Assembly: GCA_947426305.1 (NCBI GenBank)
Contig: CANEDP010000008.1
Coordinates: 1 to 60,480, forward strand
Reading direction: 5' to 3'
Origin: an uncultured Clostridia bacterium
Lineage (GTDB): Bacteria; Bacillota; Clostridia; TANB77; CAG-508
DNA length: 60,480 nt
This document shows, piece by piece, positions 9,382 through 19,787 of this stretch (positions are counted from its first letter, which is position 1; every line of letters begins with the position of its first letter). The notes under the pieces were generated by a model, which did not search any database, had not been told where the DNA came from, and worked only from the letters and a program-made list of their open reading frames with translations. Both the position numbers and the translations under genes were made by a program.

Positions 9382-10575
9382 ATGAAAATAAAAAATGAAA
9401 ATGGTTTTTTGCACCTAATTGCATATTTATTAATATTTGCTATTTTTGCATTCACCATCTATGCGTGCTTGGATATTTTAAATTTAATTGAAGTGCCAAA
9501 AGAATATAGTGTTTCTGAATGGCTATCACAGCACACCAATGAAACTCCAATCGAAGAAATAGAAGATTTTGGTGAAAATCTAATCGAGAGTCTTGACAGA
9601 AATGTAAGAATTGAAATTGAAAATACAAGCAAACCTTCTGAAACTACAAATTTTGACATATCACAAATTACAGGACGTCAATCTGCTCAAGCTAATCCAA
9701 ACAAAAATCAAACCAAATCAGAATTTTTGTATTATTCGCAATTAGATGATTATGCTAAAATCATGTATCAAGAATTAGAAAAAAACTTAGGCAACATGAA
9801 ATCTGGAACTTATAATGTCCAATTTGGCAAAACATTTGATGATTTACTACACCAAGAAAATGGAGAAGAAATTTTAAATCACTCCTTCCAGCTAGCCATC
9901 AATGCACTTAATTTTGATAAACCTGATTTGTTTTATTTAGATGTTTCCAAAATTTATTTATTAACGAAAATCAAAACCAAATTATGGGCAACCACATATG
10001 AGGTAGAAATCGGAAGTAGTCAAGGGCAGAGTTACTTGAATCCTAGTTTTGCAGACGCTTCGCAAGTGGAGCAAGCTATTCGAATGGTAGAAAATGAAAA
10101 ACAAAAAATCAAAGCCAGATTAAGTGGAAACATAGAAAATCAAATCAAAGGCGTGCATGATTATTTGGTTGACCAATTGGACTATGATAGCAGTCTTTCA
10201 GCAGAGAATATTTACAATATTTACGGTGCTTTAATTAATAAATATACGGTTTGTGAAGGGTATGCGCGAAGTTTCAAATATTTGATGGACGATTTAGGAA
10301 TTCCTTGCTTAATTGCGTGTGGAATAGCGGTTAATAGTAATGGAGAAGCGGAAAACCATGCTTGGAATTATGTTCAAATTGGTGGGCAATGGTATGCCAT
10401 TGATGTAACTTGGGATGACCCTGTGATTGTTGGAAGTGGCTATATTAGCAAAAGTGTAAATTATAAATATTATTTAAAAGGTTCAGACGAATTTTTTACC
10501 AATCATAGGGAAGATGGCAATATTGTAGGAAATTCGAACTTTAAATATCCCGTTTTAAGTGCAACGAATTATTAA
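9382..10575 (+). CDS. Membrane-anchored transglutaminase-like protein
   Basis: 397 aa from ATG 9382 (GGGAG upstream). One membrane segment lies at residues about 10-35, then an extracellular linker and a C-terminal transglutaminase/protease-like domain with the catalytic triad motifs: Cys in TVCEGYARSF, His in NHAWNYV and Asp in IDVTWDD. Such surface proteins are common in Clostridia; the substrate is unknown, with peptidoglycan or protein crosslinks or peptide bonds as candidates. The gene ends just before addB, 16 bases before its GTG. Confidence 0.85.
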   Translation: MKIKNENGFLHLIAYLLIFAIFAFTIYACLDILNLIEVPKEYSVSEWLSQHTNETPIEEIEDFGENLIESLDRNVRIEIENTSKPSETTNFDISQITGRQSAQANPNKNQTKSEFLYYSQLDDYAKIMYQELEKNLGNMKSGTYNVQFGKTFDDLLHQENGEEILNHSFQLAINALNFDKPDLFYLDVSKIYLLTKIKTKLWATTYEVEIGSSQGQSYLNPSFADASQVEQAIRMVENEKQKIKARLSGNIENQIKGVHDYLVDQLDYDSSLSAENIYNIYGALINKYTVCEGYARSFKYLMDDLGIPCLIACGIAVNSNGEAENHAWNYVQIGGQWYAIDVTWDDPVIVGSGYISKSVNYKYYLKGSDEFFTNHREDGNIVGNSNFKYPVLSATNY

Positions 10576-10591
10576 AAAATGGAGAAAAAGA

Positions 10592-13500
10592 GTGGAAAAA
10601 CAAACGAAATTAAATTTGATTTATGGCAGAAGTGGCACAGGTAAAAGTGAATGGATTTATCGCGATATTGATAAAAAAATTGACCAATTTAAGAATATTT
10701 TTATCATTGTTCCAGAACAAAGCAATTTGACGAGCGAGAAAAAGTTTTTTGATATTACAGGGCGAAAAGCATTGCTAAATGTAGAAGTTTTGACATTAAG
10801 CAGAATGGCATATCGAATTTCCAATGAAGTTGGGCAAGACGCAAAATCTTTATCTCAAATTGGAAAAGCAATGCTAATTTACGATTTGCTTAGCAAAAAT
10901 AAAAAAGACCTTCATTTTTTAGGCAAATCTGAAAAAAATATTGATATAGTTTCTAACTTATTTACGGAATTTAAAAAACATAATATTTTAGTAGAAGACT
11001 TGAAAAGTACGGATTTACAGGATAGATATACTTCCTTAAAATTAAAAGATATTTTATTTTTATATGAAAAATACGAAGAACGTCTATCCAATTCCTTAAT
11101 AGATGAAAATGATGAACTAACACGTTTAGGAAAACAAATTCAAACTTCTCAAATGTTTGAAAACACAAGTATTTACATAGATGATTTTTTCGGATTTACG
11201 GAGCAAGAATTTGTTATTTTTGAAGAATTGCTAAAAAAATGCGAAGAAATCTCTGTAACGGTTACGTTGGACCAAATTGAGAGTGATGCTAAAAAAGAAA
11301 AAGACATTTTCTATTTTAATCGAAAATACGCCAAGAGAATTTTAGAAATAGCAGAAAAGCACAATTGCCAAATAAATTTGCTCTATTGTGATAAACCACA
11401 TCGTTTTAAAAATGCAGAATTGTTGGAACTAGAGAAAAATTTGTATCAAGAAGGCAAAAAGCAGGAAAACGTACCAGCAAATATCCAACTTTTTTTAGCC
11501 AGCAGTCCATATTCCGAAATTGAAAATGTGGCAAAAAATATCCACAACTTGGTCAAAAACTGTGAATACAAATATCATGAAATTGCTATGATTACCAACG
11601 ATATGGATACTTATGCAGAAGACGCCAAAGCAATTTTTCAAAAGTATGAAATTCCTATTTTTATCGATGAAAAAAAAGATATCAAACAAAATATTTTAAT
11701 CAAATATATCCTTAGTTTATTAGATATTTTTGAAAAAAACTGGTCCTATGATGCAGTTTTTAATTATTTAAAAATTGGATTATTGAATTTTGAATATTAC
11801 GATATTTGCTTGTTAGAAAATTATTGCAAAAAATGGGGCATTCGAAATAGCAAATGGTATCGAGAATTTACCTATGAGCCACTAAATGAGATTCAAGAAA
11901 AACTCGAAAATATGCGTAAGGAAATCGTAGAGCCGCTGATAAATTTCAAGAAAAGTTTTATGGAAAACAAAAGTGTGCTCGAATTGACGCAAAACATTTA
12001 TCAATTTTTGCTCCAAAATAAAATCATCGAAAATTTAGATCAAAAAATAAAAAGTTGCCCCAATGTGGAAATTGCAAATGAATATCAGACAAGTTATAAA
12101 ATATTAGTCGATATTTTAAGTCAGATGGTGGAATTATTTGGAGAAGAAAAAATTACCTTTGAAAAATACAAAGAATTACTAATGGCGCGGAATTCAGGCG
12201 TCCGAGTTAGGCAAAATTCCAGCCACGCAAGACCAAGTTCTTTTAGGTGATATTGACCGAACGAGAAACAGCAAAATAAAAGTATTGTTTGTGTTAGGCA
12301 TGAATGATGGAATTTTTCCTAAATCTAAAAAAGAAGAAGGTTATCTTAACGACAAAGACAGAAGTTTACTAGAACAAAATGGAATCCAACTTGCCAAAAC
12401 CACACTAGATGCCATTTACGAGGATCAATTCAATATGTATCGAACCCTTACGATTCCAGAAGAAAAACTACTTTTAAGTTATTGTTCGTCTGACAAAGAC
12501 GGAAAATCAATCAGGTCATCGATTATGCTCAAAAAACTAAAACGAATTTTTCCTAAAATGATTGAAAAAAGTGATATCGTTTCCAAACAATATGCTATAA
12601 CCAATGAAAAAGCCACTTTTGAAGAGGCTTTGCAAGTGTATGAGCAATATTTACAAGGAAATGAAATGGACGAAAAATGGAAAAAGATTCTCATTTATTT
12701 TTATCACAAAAAGAAAAAAGAATTTATCAGAGCCATTTCTGGTATGAATTATACAAATAAAGCGGAAAAAATCAGCATTCAAAATATCAAAAAAATGTAT
12801 GGAACCAACTTAAAAACGACGATTTCACGTTTGGAAAATTACCGCAAATGTCCTTTTTCATTTCATATGACATATGGGTTGAAACTCAAAGAAAATAGCG
12901 ATTTTCAAATGACAACAATTGATACAGGTTCTTTTATGCACGAAGTCATTGATTTATTTTTCCAATATCTTGAAGATAAGAATTTAGAGTTAAAGGCACT
13001 TTCCGAAGAACAAACCCAACAAATTGTGAGCCAAATTGTTGATGAAATTTTGCAAACCTCACGATATTATCTATTTACCAGCTCCGCGAAATTCCGCATG
13101 ATGACCAAAAGGCTCAAAAAAGTTGTTTTAGAATCCATGAATTATATCATCTATTCTCTAAAATACAGTGATTTCAAACCAATTGGACACGAGGTAGAAT
13201 TTGGTGATAAAAGTGATTATAAGCCAATCAAATTACAATTAGAATCTGGAGAAAGTATTGAAATTGTAGGAAAAATCGACCGAATTGATGTGGGAAAATT
13301 AAATGAAAAAGAATATGTCCGAATTATTGATTACAAATCTTCTGTCAAAAAAGTGGATTTAAACGAAGTTGTCAGTGGTTTGCAAATTCAATTGATAACG
13401 TATTTAGATGCGATTACGAAACAAGATGATTTCGAACCTGCTGGAATTTTGTATTTGGGCTTGGTGGACCATATTGTGCAAGAGAAAAAGAATTTATCAG

Positions 13501-13916
13501 AGCAAGAAATTCAGCAAAGAATTCGCAAAAATTTCAAAATGCAAGGCTTAATTTTGGCAGATGTAACGGTTGTCAAAATGATGGACAACCAATTAGAACA
13601 AGGTGATTCAGATGTTGTCCCAGCAGGTTTGGTCAAAGACGGAAGTTTGAGTAAAAAATCGAATGTAGCGAGCAAAGAAGAATTTGAAATGTTGCAAAAA
13701 AGTGTCCAAAACCAAATAAAAGAAATTTCAAGTCAAATTTTAAAGGGAAATATTGCGATTAAGCCATATTCTCATCAAACGAGAACAGGCTGTGATTACT
13801 GTAAATACAAGACAATCTGTATGTTCAACCCAAATATAAAAGGAAATGAATATGACTATATTAGGCATAAGAAAAATGAAGAAATTTGGAATGAGATTTC
13901 GGAAAATGAAAAATAA
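10592..13916 (+). CDS. addB: AddB helicase/exonuclease subunit, joined by a +1 frameshift at CGG
   Basis: 1107 aa when the C at 12188 is skipped, close to the usual AddB length. GTG 10592 is chosen because GGAG lies 8-11 bases upstream and the protein then starts just before the Walker A motif GRSGTGKSE. The C-terminal part has the RecB-type nuclease motif (IIDYKSS) and the four Cys of the iron-sulphur staple (one in RKCPFSF, three in CDYCKYKTIC). AddAB processes double-strand breaks. The junction reads ...LMA-G-IQASELGKIPATQDQ, matching the family. Without the shift translation stops at 12250. The addA partner is not next to it here, which is unusual. Confidence 0.9.
12188..12190 (+). other. 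Putative +1 recoding site 2 (GCG CGG AAT, addB)
   Basis: In-frame CGG at codon 533 of addB. Skipping C gives GGA (Gly) and restores the second half with its nuclease domain. The zero-frame stop is at 12248-12250. Confidence 0.82.
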
Positions 13917-13927
13917 TCAGAGGCGGA

Positions 13928-13955
13928 AAAAGAGTCAGTTTAAACTGGCTCTTTA
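13928..13955 (+). terminator. Intrinsic terminator after addB
   Basis: AAAGAGTCAGTTT pairs with AAACTGGCTCTTT and is followed by an A/T-rich tail (tacttttc). Confidence 0.8.
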
Positions 13956-14045
13956 CTTTTCTGAAAAATAATGAGAAATAAGTAGACGAGTATGCATAAA
14001 AAGGATATAATAAAAATAAATTTTATTTAAGGAAAGGGTGATACA

Positions 14046-14837
14046 ATGTTTAATTTTTCAAACGAAACTATCATTTTTCAGGATAATGGCGATGTACAAT
14101 ATATTCAATTCAAAAAATTATTAAAATATGGAATCAAACATTGCTATACTTTGAAAGGTGAAACCATTGATTTTAGTCGAGGCTCTGAATATGAAAGTTC
14201 GAGCTATTCCAAAATTACAGAGGCAATTGAAATTGATGAAAAAACGCTTGTTAAGCCAATTCAAACCCATACAAGCCATGTCAAATGCATTGACAAAATA
14301 GTCGAAAGTGAAGAATTACAAGATGTTGATGGGATTATCACAAATCAAAAAAATATTGCATTATCAACTAAAAACGCAGACTGTATTTTGTTTTTATTTT
14401 ATGACCCTGTCAAAAAAGTGATTGCTAATGTGCATTCTGGTTGGAAAGGAACTTTTCAGAAAATTGCTGAAAAAACCGTGGTTAAAATGATAAACTATTA
14501 CCAGTGCAAGCCAAATGACATTATTTGCTGTATTTGTCCAAGTATCCGCAAATGCCATTTTGAGGTGGACGAAGACGTGAAAGATTTGTGTAGCGAAATA
14601 TTTGGTTTTACAAATCAAATAGATGATTTTATTGAAGTTGGGCAAATCAAAGATGGCAGGACAAAATATATGATTGATACGGTTTTGATTAACAAAATTT
14701 TATTGAAAAATTTAGGTATTAAGGAATCAAACATCATTGATTGTGGAATTTGTAGTGTTTGCAATCAGGATAAAGTGCATTCGGCAAGAGCGGAAGGCAA
14801 GAATTTTAAAAGAGCAACAGCAATAATTACTTTGTAA
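14046..14837 (+). CDS. pgeF: PgeF/YlmD-type peptidoglycan editing factor (laccase-domain family)
   Basis: 263 aa. The DUF152/multicopper-polyphenol-oxidase fold is shown by VDGIITNQ, the metal-site Cys in TKNADCIL, the motif NVHSGWKGT and a C-terminal Cys pair (CGICSVCN) followed by SARAEG. In E. coli the family removes misincorporated residues from cell-wall precursors; purine nucleosidase activity is also reported in the family. ATG 14046 follows AAAGGGTG. A TATAAT-like -10 at 14006-14011 suggests its own promoter after the addB terminator. Confidence 0.88.
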   Translation: MFNFSNETIIFQDNGDVQYIQFKKLLKYGIKHCYTLKGETIDFSRGSEYESSSYSKITEAIEIDEKTLVKPIQTHTSHVKCIDKIVESEELQDVDGIITNQKNIALSTKNADCILFLFYDPVKKVIANVHSGWKGTFQKIAEKTVVKMINYYQCKPNDIICCICPSIRKCHFEVDEDVKDLCSEIFGFTNQIDDFIEVGQIKDGRTKYMIDTVLINKILLKNLGIKESNIIDCGICSVCNQDKVHSARAEGKNFKRATAIITL

Positions 14838-14855
14838 AAGAGAGTGTGTAAATTT

Positions 14856-15497
14856 ATGGAAGATATGGAATTAGTGAAGATTTTATGGGATTATATGAAA
14901 CTCCATCAAAAATTAGAAAAATGTGATGCGATTTTGGGATTGGGATGTATGGATCTTGAAGTTGCAAAAATAGCAGCAAAACTGTATTTAGATGGACTTG
15001 GCGATCAAATTATCTTTTCGGGAGGATATGGAAAGAAAAGCAAAAAAATTTGGCAAGAGCCAGAAGCAGAAAAGTTTGCTAAAATTGCAGAAAATAAAGG
15101 AGTTCCAAGTGAAAAAATTCAGATTGAAAATCAGTCGACGAATACAAGTGAAAATTTTAAATATGTCAAAAAGTTGATTGAGAAAAAGAAATTGCCAATC
15201 AAATCTCTTTTGATTGTTGGGAGACCTTATGTAGAGAGAAGAAGTTATGCTTGTTTGAAAAAGATTATGCCAGAGTATAAAGGTGTATTTGCATCAGAAG
15301 AAGTTAGTTGTGAAACATATTTTTGTCGATATGAAGGAAGTGCACAAAAAGAAGAAATAAGCGTGCTAGTTGGCGATGTACAACGAATGAAGCTGTATGC
15401 TGAAAAGGGGTGGCAGATTGAAGTTGAGATACCAGATAAAGTTTGGAAAGCTTATGAAGAGCTGGTGAGACGCGGGTATGAGCAGTATGTTATTTAG
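14856..15497 (+). CDS. YdcF/DUF218-like protein
   Basis: 213 aa from ATG 14856; a GTG at 14844 is an alternative start. Motifs of the DUF218 fold are seen: AILGLGC near the N-terminus, IIFSGGYG in the middle, ENQSTNTSENF (the conserved ES.T..E segment) and LLIVGRPYVERRS. Family members bind nucleotide-like ligands or act in envelope metabolism; the exact role is unknown. It follows pgeF by only a few bases and is probably in the same operon. Confidence 0.75.
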   Translation: MEDMELVKILWDYMKLHQKLEKCDAILGLGCMDLEVAKIAAKLYLDGLGDQIIFSGGYGKKSKKIWQEPEAEKFAKIAENKGVPSEKIQIENQSTNTSENFKYVKKLIEKKKLPIKSLLIVGRPYVERRSYACLKKIMPEYKGVFASEEVSCETYFCRYEGSAQKEEISVLVGDVQRMKLYAEKGWQIEVEIPDKVWKAYEELVRRGYEQYVI

Positions 15498-15523
15498 GAG
15501 ATTCCAAATTTTTGAAAATAATA

Positions 15524-15571
15524 TTGACATGATGATAAAATTGTGATAAAAAAGTGATAATAAATTGATAA
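15524..15571 (+). promoter_or_regulatory. Toxin-antitoxin promoter/operator with four phased TGATAA boxes
   Basis: TTGACA at 15524-15529 is followed by TGATAA at 15533, 15544, 15555 and 15566, spaced exactly 11 bp apart, ending 15 bases before the antitoxin start. One-turn phasing puts all boxes on one face of the helix. This suggests cooperative binding by the antitoxin or toxin-antitoxin complex, with the boxes covering the -10 region. Confidence 0.7.
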
Positions 15572-15586
15572 AGGGGGGCAATTACA

Positions 15587-15898
15587 ATGAATATAAGACC
15601 AGTGTCAGATTTGAGAAATAAATATCCAGAGATAGAAGAATTAGTTTTAAAAGAAGGAGAAGAAGTCTATTTGACAAAAAACGGCTATGGAACCATGGTT
15701 GTGATGAGTTTAGAGAAATATTCGAATTTGATAAAAGAAATCGAAATGCAAAATAAATTAGAAGAAAGGTTTGGTAAGCAAGATATGGAAAAAATAATTG
15801 ATCAATTAGAAAAACAAATTGAAAATCCAGATACAAAATTTTTGACGCATGAAGAGGTGTTTGGAAAAGCAAGGAGGATTTTGAATGGTGAAATGTGA
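15587..15898 (+). CDS. Phd/YefM-like antitoxin
   Basis: 103 aa. The N-terminus (MNIRPVSDLRNKYPEI) and the segment VYLTKNGYGTMVVMSLEKY are typical of the Phd/YefM DNA-binding fold. The C-terminal part is charged and helical, as in toxin-neutralising tails. The start has a strong AAGGGGGG site. The stop overlaps the next gene by 14 bases, the usual arrangement for a type II toxin-antitoxin pair, and the phased TGATAA boxes upstream suggest autoregulation. Confidence 0.88.
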   Translation: MNIRPVSDLRNKYPEIEELVLKEGEEVYLTKNGYGTMVVMSLEKYSNLIKEIEMQNKLEERFGKQDMEKIIDQLEKQIENPDTKFLTHEEVFGKARRILNGEM

Positions 15899-16199
15899 GT
15901 ATGAAATCGAATACTTGTCATCTTTTGATAAGGAATTTGATGAAACTCTTTATTATATTATTTATAAATTAAACAATAAAAATGCTGCTGAAAAATTAAT
16001 TCAGAATGTGCAGAAAGCAATTATTGATAGAAGTACAAATCCAGAAGGATTTGAAGTATATAAAGAAGAAAAGAAGCGAAAACATAAATGGTATAGAATT
16101 TATGTAGGAAATTATATCATTATTTATACTGTTAAAGATAATGTTATGCAAATAGCAAGACTATTATATAGTAGAAGGAATTTTGGAAAATTGATATAG
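15885..16199 (+). CDS. RelE/ParE-family toxin
   Basis: 104 aa. A helical N-terminus is followed by the RelE/ParE beta-sheet core: [17 protein letters not shown], then [11 protein letters not shown] at the end. Start ATG 15885 has AAGGAGG inside the antitoxin gene. The family either cuts mRNA on the ribosome (RelE) or poisons gyrase (ParE). The basic 'YSRRNF' ending resembles RelE/YoeB-like toxins, but the target cannot be fixed from sequence alone. Confidence 0.88.
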   Translation: MVKCEYEIEYLSSFDKEFDETLYYIIYKLNNKNAAEKLIQNVQKAIIDRSTNPEGFEVYKEEKKRKHKWYRIYVGNYIIIYTVKDNVMQIARLLYSRRNFGKLI

Positions 16200-16212
16200 A
16201 AAGGAAAAATAT

Positions 16213-16782
16213 ATGTACCAAACACTAGAAGAAATAAACGAACAAGTAAAAATTTGCACGAAATGTGGTTTATGCGAAAATCGAACTAATACGGTATTTG
16301 CAGACGGAAATCCGAATGCCAAAATTATGTTTATTGGCGAAGGTCCCGGCGCAGACGAGGACAAGCAAGGCGTGCCATTTGTTGGAAAAGCTGGACAATT
16401 GATGAATCAGGCTTTTAAAGGACTTGGTATTGACCGCAACAAAATATACATAGCTAATATCGTAAAATGTAGACCACCCGGAAATCGAACGCCACTCAAA
16501 AATGAAGCCGATAGCTGTTTAGATTATTTAAGAAATCAAGTGTTATTAGTCAAACCTGAAATTGTGGTGCTAATGGGAAATACTGCACTAAAGAATATTT
16601 TAGGTCAGCAATATGGAATTACATCAAGCCGTGGCAAATGGATTGAGAAAAAAGGTATCAAATATATGCCTACTTTTCATCCAGCGGCGCTTCTTAGAGA
16701 TGACACGAAAAAAATTGATTTTTGGAATGATTTGAGATTGGTTTTGCAGGAATGTAATGGGGATTTGGAAAAAGAATCTTAA
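16213..16782 (+). CDS. Uracil-DNA glycosylase, family 4
   Basis: 189 aa. The iron-sulphur Cys pattern CTKCGLC is at the N-terminus. Active-site motif 1 is [12 protein letters not shown] and motif 2 is the typical HPAALL near the C-terminus; CRPPGNRTP lies between. Family 4 UDGs remove uracil from DNA. The gene starts 13 bases after the toxin gene but belongs functionally with the other repair genes nearby (ogg, addB, xseA). Confidence 0.93.
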   Translation: MYQTLEEINEQVKICTKCGLCENRTNTVFADGNPNAKIMFIGEGPGADEDKQGVPFVGKAGQLMNQAFKGLGIDRNKIYIANIVKCRPPGNRTPLKNEADSCLDYLRNQVLLVKPEIVVLMGNTALKNILGQQYGITSSRGKWIEKKGIKYMPTFHPAALLRDDTKKIDFWNDLRLVLQECNGDLEKES

Positions 16783-16799
16783 AAATTCCCTAAAAATGC

Positions 16800-16828
16800 T
16801 TGTAAAAAATTGAATAAATTGATATACT
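16800..16828 (+). promoter_or_regulatory. Promoter for the asp23-amaP-nusB operon
   Basis: TTGTAA (16800-16805), 17-base spacer, TATACT (16823-16828), 34 bases before the Asp23 gene. Confidence 0.6.
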
Positions 16829-16861
16829 AAATACAAATTAATATAAAGGAGGAATGTTTCT

Positions 16862-17296
16862 ATGTCTGAAAATAACGAAATGGTCGAAAACGAGGTACAA
16901 GAAGAAGTTTCTGTCATGGGAAATGACACGATTAAAATTTCAAACGATGTTGTCGCAACCTATGCAGGAATTGCAGTATCGGAAGTAGAAGGTGTGTATT
17001 CGACCTCTGGCGGATTTGCAGGAATTACAGAAGCAATCAGCGGAAAAAAGAATTTGAGTAAGGGAATTAAGGTAGAAGTTGGGGAAAAAAGCACGAAAAT
17101 AGATGTCAATATTATTGTTGAATATGGTGCAAGAATCCCAGATGTTGCTTATCAAATTCAAACAAAAATAAAAAAATCGGTAGAAGCAATGACAGATTTA
17201 AAAGTACTTGAAGTTAACGTCCATGTGCAAGGCGTTCATAAAAAGACAGAAAAAGAAATAGAAGAAAAAGAAAATTCAAATGAAAATATGGAATAA
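16862..17296 (+). CDS. Asp23/Gls24-family alkaline shock protein
   Basis: 144 aa. The family signature is present: ISNDVVATYAGIAVSEVEGVYS near the start, then the GIKVEVG and IVEYG strands and a C-terminal VNVHVQGV strand. A Glu-rich tail follows. Asp23 proteins form membrane-proximal scaffolds held by AmaP and are linked to cell-envelope homeostasis. The neighbouring amaP and DUF2273 genes are the usual partners. The start follows AAGGAGG. Confidence 0.9.
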   Translation: MSENNEMVENEVQEEVSVMGNDTIKISNDVVATYAGIAVSEVEGVYSTSGGFAGITEAISGKKNLSKGIKVEVGEKSTKIDVNIIVEYGARIPDVAYQIQTKIKKSVEAMTDLKVLEVNVHVQGVHKKTEKEIEEKENSNENME

Positions 17297-17311
17297 ACGG
17301 AGGAAGAAAAA

Positions 17312-17914
17312 ATGAAATTTTTAGAAAAATTATCTTTAATATTATTTTCGCTAATTATGAGTGTGATATCGATTGGACTTATTTTGATTATGTTAGATGT
17401 TATCCAAATTAGTGTGGTAACAAAAACAATCTCGTTAATTTTGAAGGACGATTTTTCGATTAAATTAACAGTTGGAGTTGCAGTAGTTACCTTATTGCTT
17501 GCTTTAAAATGTATCTTTTTTGGAAGTGAACCAGAAGATGATGGCAGAAATGGTGTTACTTTAGAAAATGGTTCAGGAAAATTAGTTATTTCCAAAGAAA
17601 GTTTGGAAAACATTATCGCCAATATTGTCAAAGAAGTGCAAGGAATTGAAGCCATTTCAAGTCGAACCATTTTGGATAAAAATAACAACTTAGTGGTTTA
17701 TGTTACAACCTTGGTTTCTAAAGATATGATGATAAAAGACGTATCAGCACAAATCCAAGATAAAATAAAAGAGGCATTAAGCAAAACAGCTGATTTGGAA
17801 GTAAGACAAGTTAATGTTAAAGTAAAAAATATTACCAACAAAAAAATTAAAGGTTTACCAGCAGCAGAAGAAACGGAAAATACAAATGAAACAGAAGGAA
17901 AAGAGGAAGAATAA
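17312..17914 (+). CDS. amaP: AmaP, membrane anchor of Asp23
   Basis: 200 aa. Two membrane segments (residues about 8-30 and 50-70) form a hairpin, followed by an Asp23-like cytoplasmic domain (GKLVISKESLENIIANIV ... VRQVNVKV) and an acidic tail. This is the layout of AmaP, which binds Asp23 to the membrane. It lies 15 bases after the Asp23 gene. Confidence 0.88.
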   Translation: MKFLEKLSLILFSLIMSVISIGLILIMLDVIQISVVTKTISLILKDDFSIKLTVGVAVVTLLLALKCIFFGSEPEDDGRNGVTLENGSGKLVISKESLENIIANIVKEVQGIEAISSRTILDKNNNLVVYVTTLVSKDMMIKDVSAQIQDKIKEALSKTADLEVRQVNVKVKNITNKKIKGLPAAEETENTNETEGKEEE

Positions 17915-17929
17915 GAAAGGAAGAGAAAA

Positions 17930-18142
17930 ATGAATCATTCGAACAATTTTAAAGAATTTTGGGAGAAATATAAAGGAGCAATTATCGGAGCTATTATTGC
18001 GATTATTCTTTTAAGTACATCATTATATAGATTGTGTATTGTAGTGATTGTAGTAATTGCTGGAATTTATTTAGGAAATTATATTCAAAATAACAAAGAA
18101 AGTGTAAAAGAAAATTTGAAAAATTTTATTGACAAGTTTTAG
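17930..18142 (+). CDS. DUF2273 small membrane protein
   Basis: 70 aa: a short charged N-terminus, two closely spaced hydrophobic segments (IIGAIIAIILL and IVVIVVIAGIYLG) and a basic tail. DUF2273 proteins are found next to asp23/amaP in Firmicutes, as here. They probably belong to the same membrane scaffold; no enzymatic motif is present. Confidence 0.88.
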   Translation: MNHSNNFKEFWEKYKGAIIGAIIAIILLSTSLYRLCIVVIVVIAGIYLGNYIQNNKESVKENLKNFIDKF

Positions 18143-18151
18143 GAGGAAATC

Positions 18152-18568
18152 ATGCAAAGGTCAGCAATGAGAGAACTAGCGTTTCAACTAATTTATGGAC
18201 TAGAAATGCAAAAAGACCAAGAAAATTCAGAACAAGTAGATATTTTCGTAGAAAGTAATGAAATAACAGATGAAAAAGTAATCAAGTATCTAAAAGACAT
18301 TCAAGCAGGATTGTGGGAGCATTTTTCTGAAATCAATGATTTAATCGAAAATAACTTGAAAGAAAATTGGAGTTTAGCCAGAGTTTCCAAAATTAATCTA
18401 AGCTTAATTAAAATTGCAATTTATGAGATGCTCTATAAAGAAGTTCCATATAAAGTGGCGATTAACGAAGTGGTTGAACTTGCTAAAAAATATTCAGATG
18501 AATCAGCGCCAGTATTTATTAATGGAATTTTAGCGAGTGTTGTGAAAGATAAAAAACTTGGAGAATAA
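18152..18568 (+). CDS. nusB: Transcription antitermination factor NusB
   Basis: 138 aa, the normal NusB length. All-helical fold with the family pieces QRSAMRELAFQLIY at the start and PYKVAINEVVELAKKYSDE followed by FINGIL near the end. NusB with NusE binds boxA RNA in rRNA antitermination. The gene follows DUF2273 with an AGGAGG site and runs directly into xseA, a common Clostridia order. Confidence 0.93.
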   Translation: MQRSAMRELAFQLIYGLEMQKDQENSEQVDIFVESNEITDEKVIKYLKDIQAGLWEHFSEINDLIENNLKENWSLARVSKINLSLIKIAIYEMLYKEVPYKVAINEVVELAKKYSDESAPVFINGILASVVKDKKLGE

Positions 18569-18569
18569 A

Positions 18570-19758
18570 ATGAAAATAAAACCAATTTCTGTGACAGAAC
18601 TGAATAAATATGTAAAAGATAAAGTTGCAACTGATGCGTTTTTAAATTCTGTTTATGTGTCAGGTGAAATTTCCAATTTCAAACATCATTACACAGGGCA
18701 TATGTATTTTACCTTAAAAGATGAAACCTCTTTGATTAAATGCGTTATGTTCAAAAGTGCAACAGGACATTTGAATTTTATTCCAAAAGATGGTATGAAA
18801 GTCAATGTTTTAGGAAGTGTTGGCGTATTTGAACGCGATGGTGTTTATCAAATTTATGTGCAAGCCATGCGGAGAAGATGGAATTGGAAATTTATATACC
18901 AAATATGAACAATTAAAAGAAAGACTCGAAAAAGAAGGGCTTTTTGATGAAGCACACAAAAAGAAAATTCCGTTTATGCCCTCAATTATAGGTGTTTTGA
19001 CTTCTAATACAGGGGCGGTTATTCGCGATATCATCAATGTTTCAACTAGAAGAAATCCAAATGTTTATATTCGTTTGCTACCCATACCTGTGCAAGGGGA
19101 AGGAGCAGCCGTAAAAATTGCAGAGGCGATTCGATTGATGAACGAAAAAAAATTGGCAGATGTCATCATTTTGGGAAGAGGTGGAGGTTCATTAGAAGAT
19201 TTGTGGCCATTTAATGAAGAGGTGGTTGCACGTGCAATTTATCATTCTGAAATTCCAATTGTATCTAGCGTTGGACACGAAACCGATTTTACCATTGCCG
19301 ATTTTGTAGCTGATTTAAGAGCACCTACACCATCGGCAGCAGCAGAATTGGTCGTTGCAGATAGTGAAGATTTACAAAATACAATTAAGATTTACCAAAA
19401 TCGATTAAAAATATCATTAAAACGAAAAACTGAACTCATGAGATTGAAATTAGAAAAATGCATGAATTCTAAAATATACAAAGAACCATTTCAAAAAGTG
19501 AATGAATATTATTTAGAAATAGACCGTTTATGCAAACAATTGGAAAATTCAATTGAGCAGAAAGTAAAACAAATTAAAATGCAATTTTTGAGCGAAATGA
19601 CGAAATTGGACACATTAAGTCCGCTCAAAACCTTATCAAGAGGATATTGCATGGCAGAAGCAAATCATAAAATCATTTCACGTGCAGAAAATTTGAAAAC
19701 AGATATGGAAATTGATTTGAAATTTCAAGACGGAAATGCAAAGGCAAAAATTCTATAA
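18570..19758 (+). CDS. xseA: Exonuclease VII large subunit, joined by a +1 frameshift at CGG
   Basis: 395 aa when the C at 18870 is skipped. An N-terminal OB fold (residues about 1-95, SGEISNFKHHYTGHMYF) is followed by the catalytic domain (GVLTSNTGAVIRDI, GRGGGSLEDLWPFNEE, SSVGHETDFTIADF) and a coiled-coil C-terminus. ATG 18570 follows TTGGAG and is two bases after the nusB stop. The junction reads QAM-G-EDGIGNLY, in line with XseA. Without the shift the product is only the OB fold (stop at 18908). With XseB it degrades single-stranded DNA. Confidence 0.92.
18870..18872 (+). other. Putative +1 recoding site 3 (ATG CGG AGA, xseA)
   Basis: In-frame CGG at codon 101 of xseA. Skipping C gives GGA (Gly) between the OB fold and the catalytic domain. 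The preceding codon ATG cannot re-pair in the +1 frame (TGC). Confidence 0.82.
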
Positions 19759-19787
19759 AAGATGGGTGATAAGAAGGGAGAAAAAGT

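Noticed and set aside
15582..15872. Minus-strand open frames across the window, such as this one opposite the antitoxin gene
   Set aside because: They lie opposite well-supported genes, lack ribosome sites and have shadow-like composition. Only the XRE gene at 25763-26110 is accepted on this strand.
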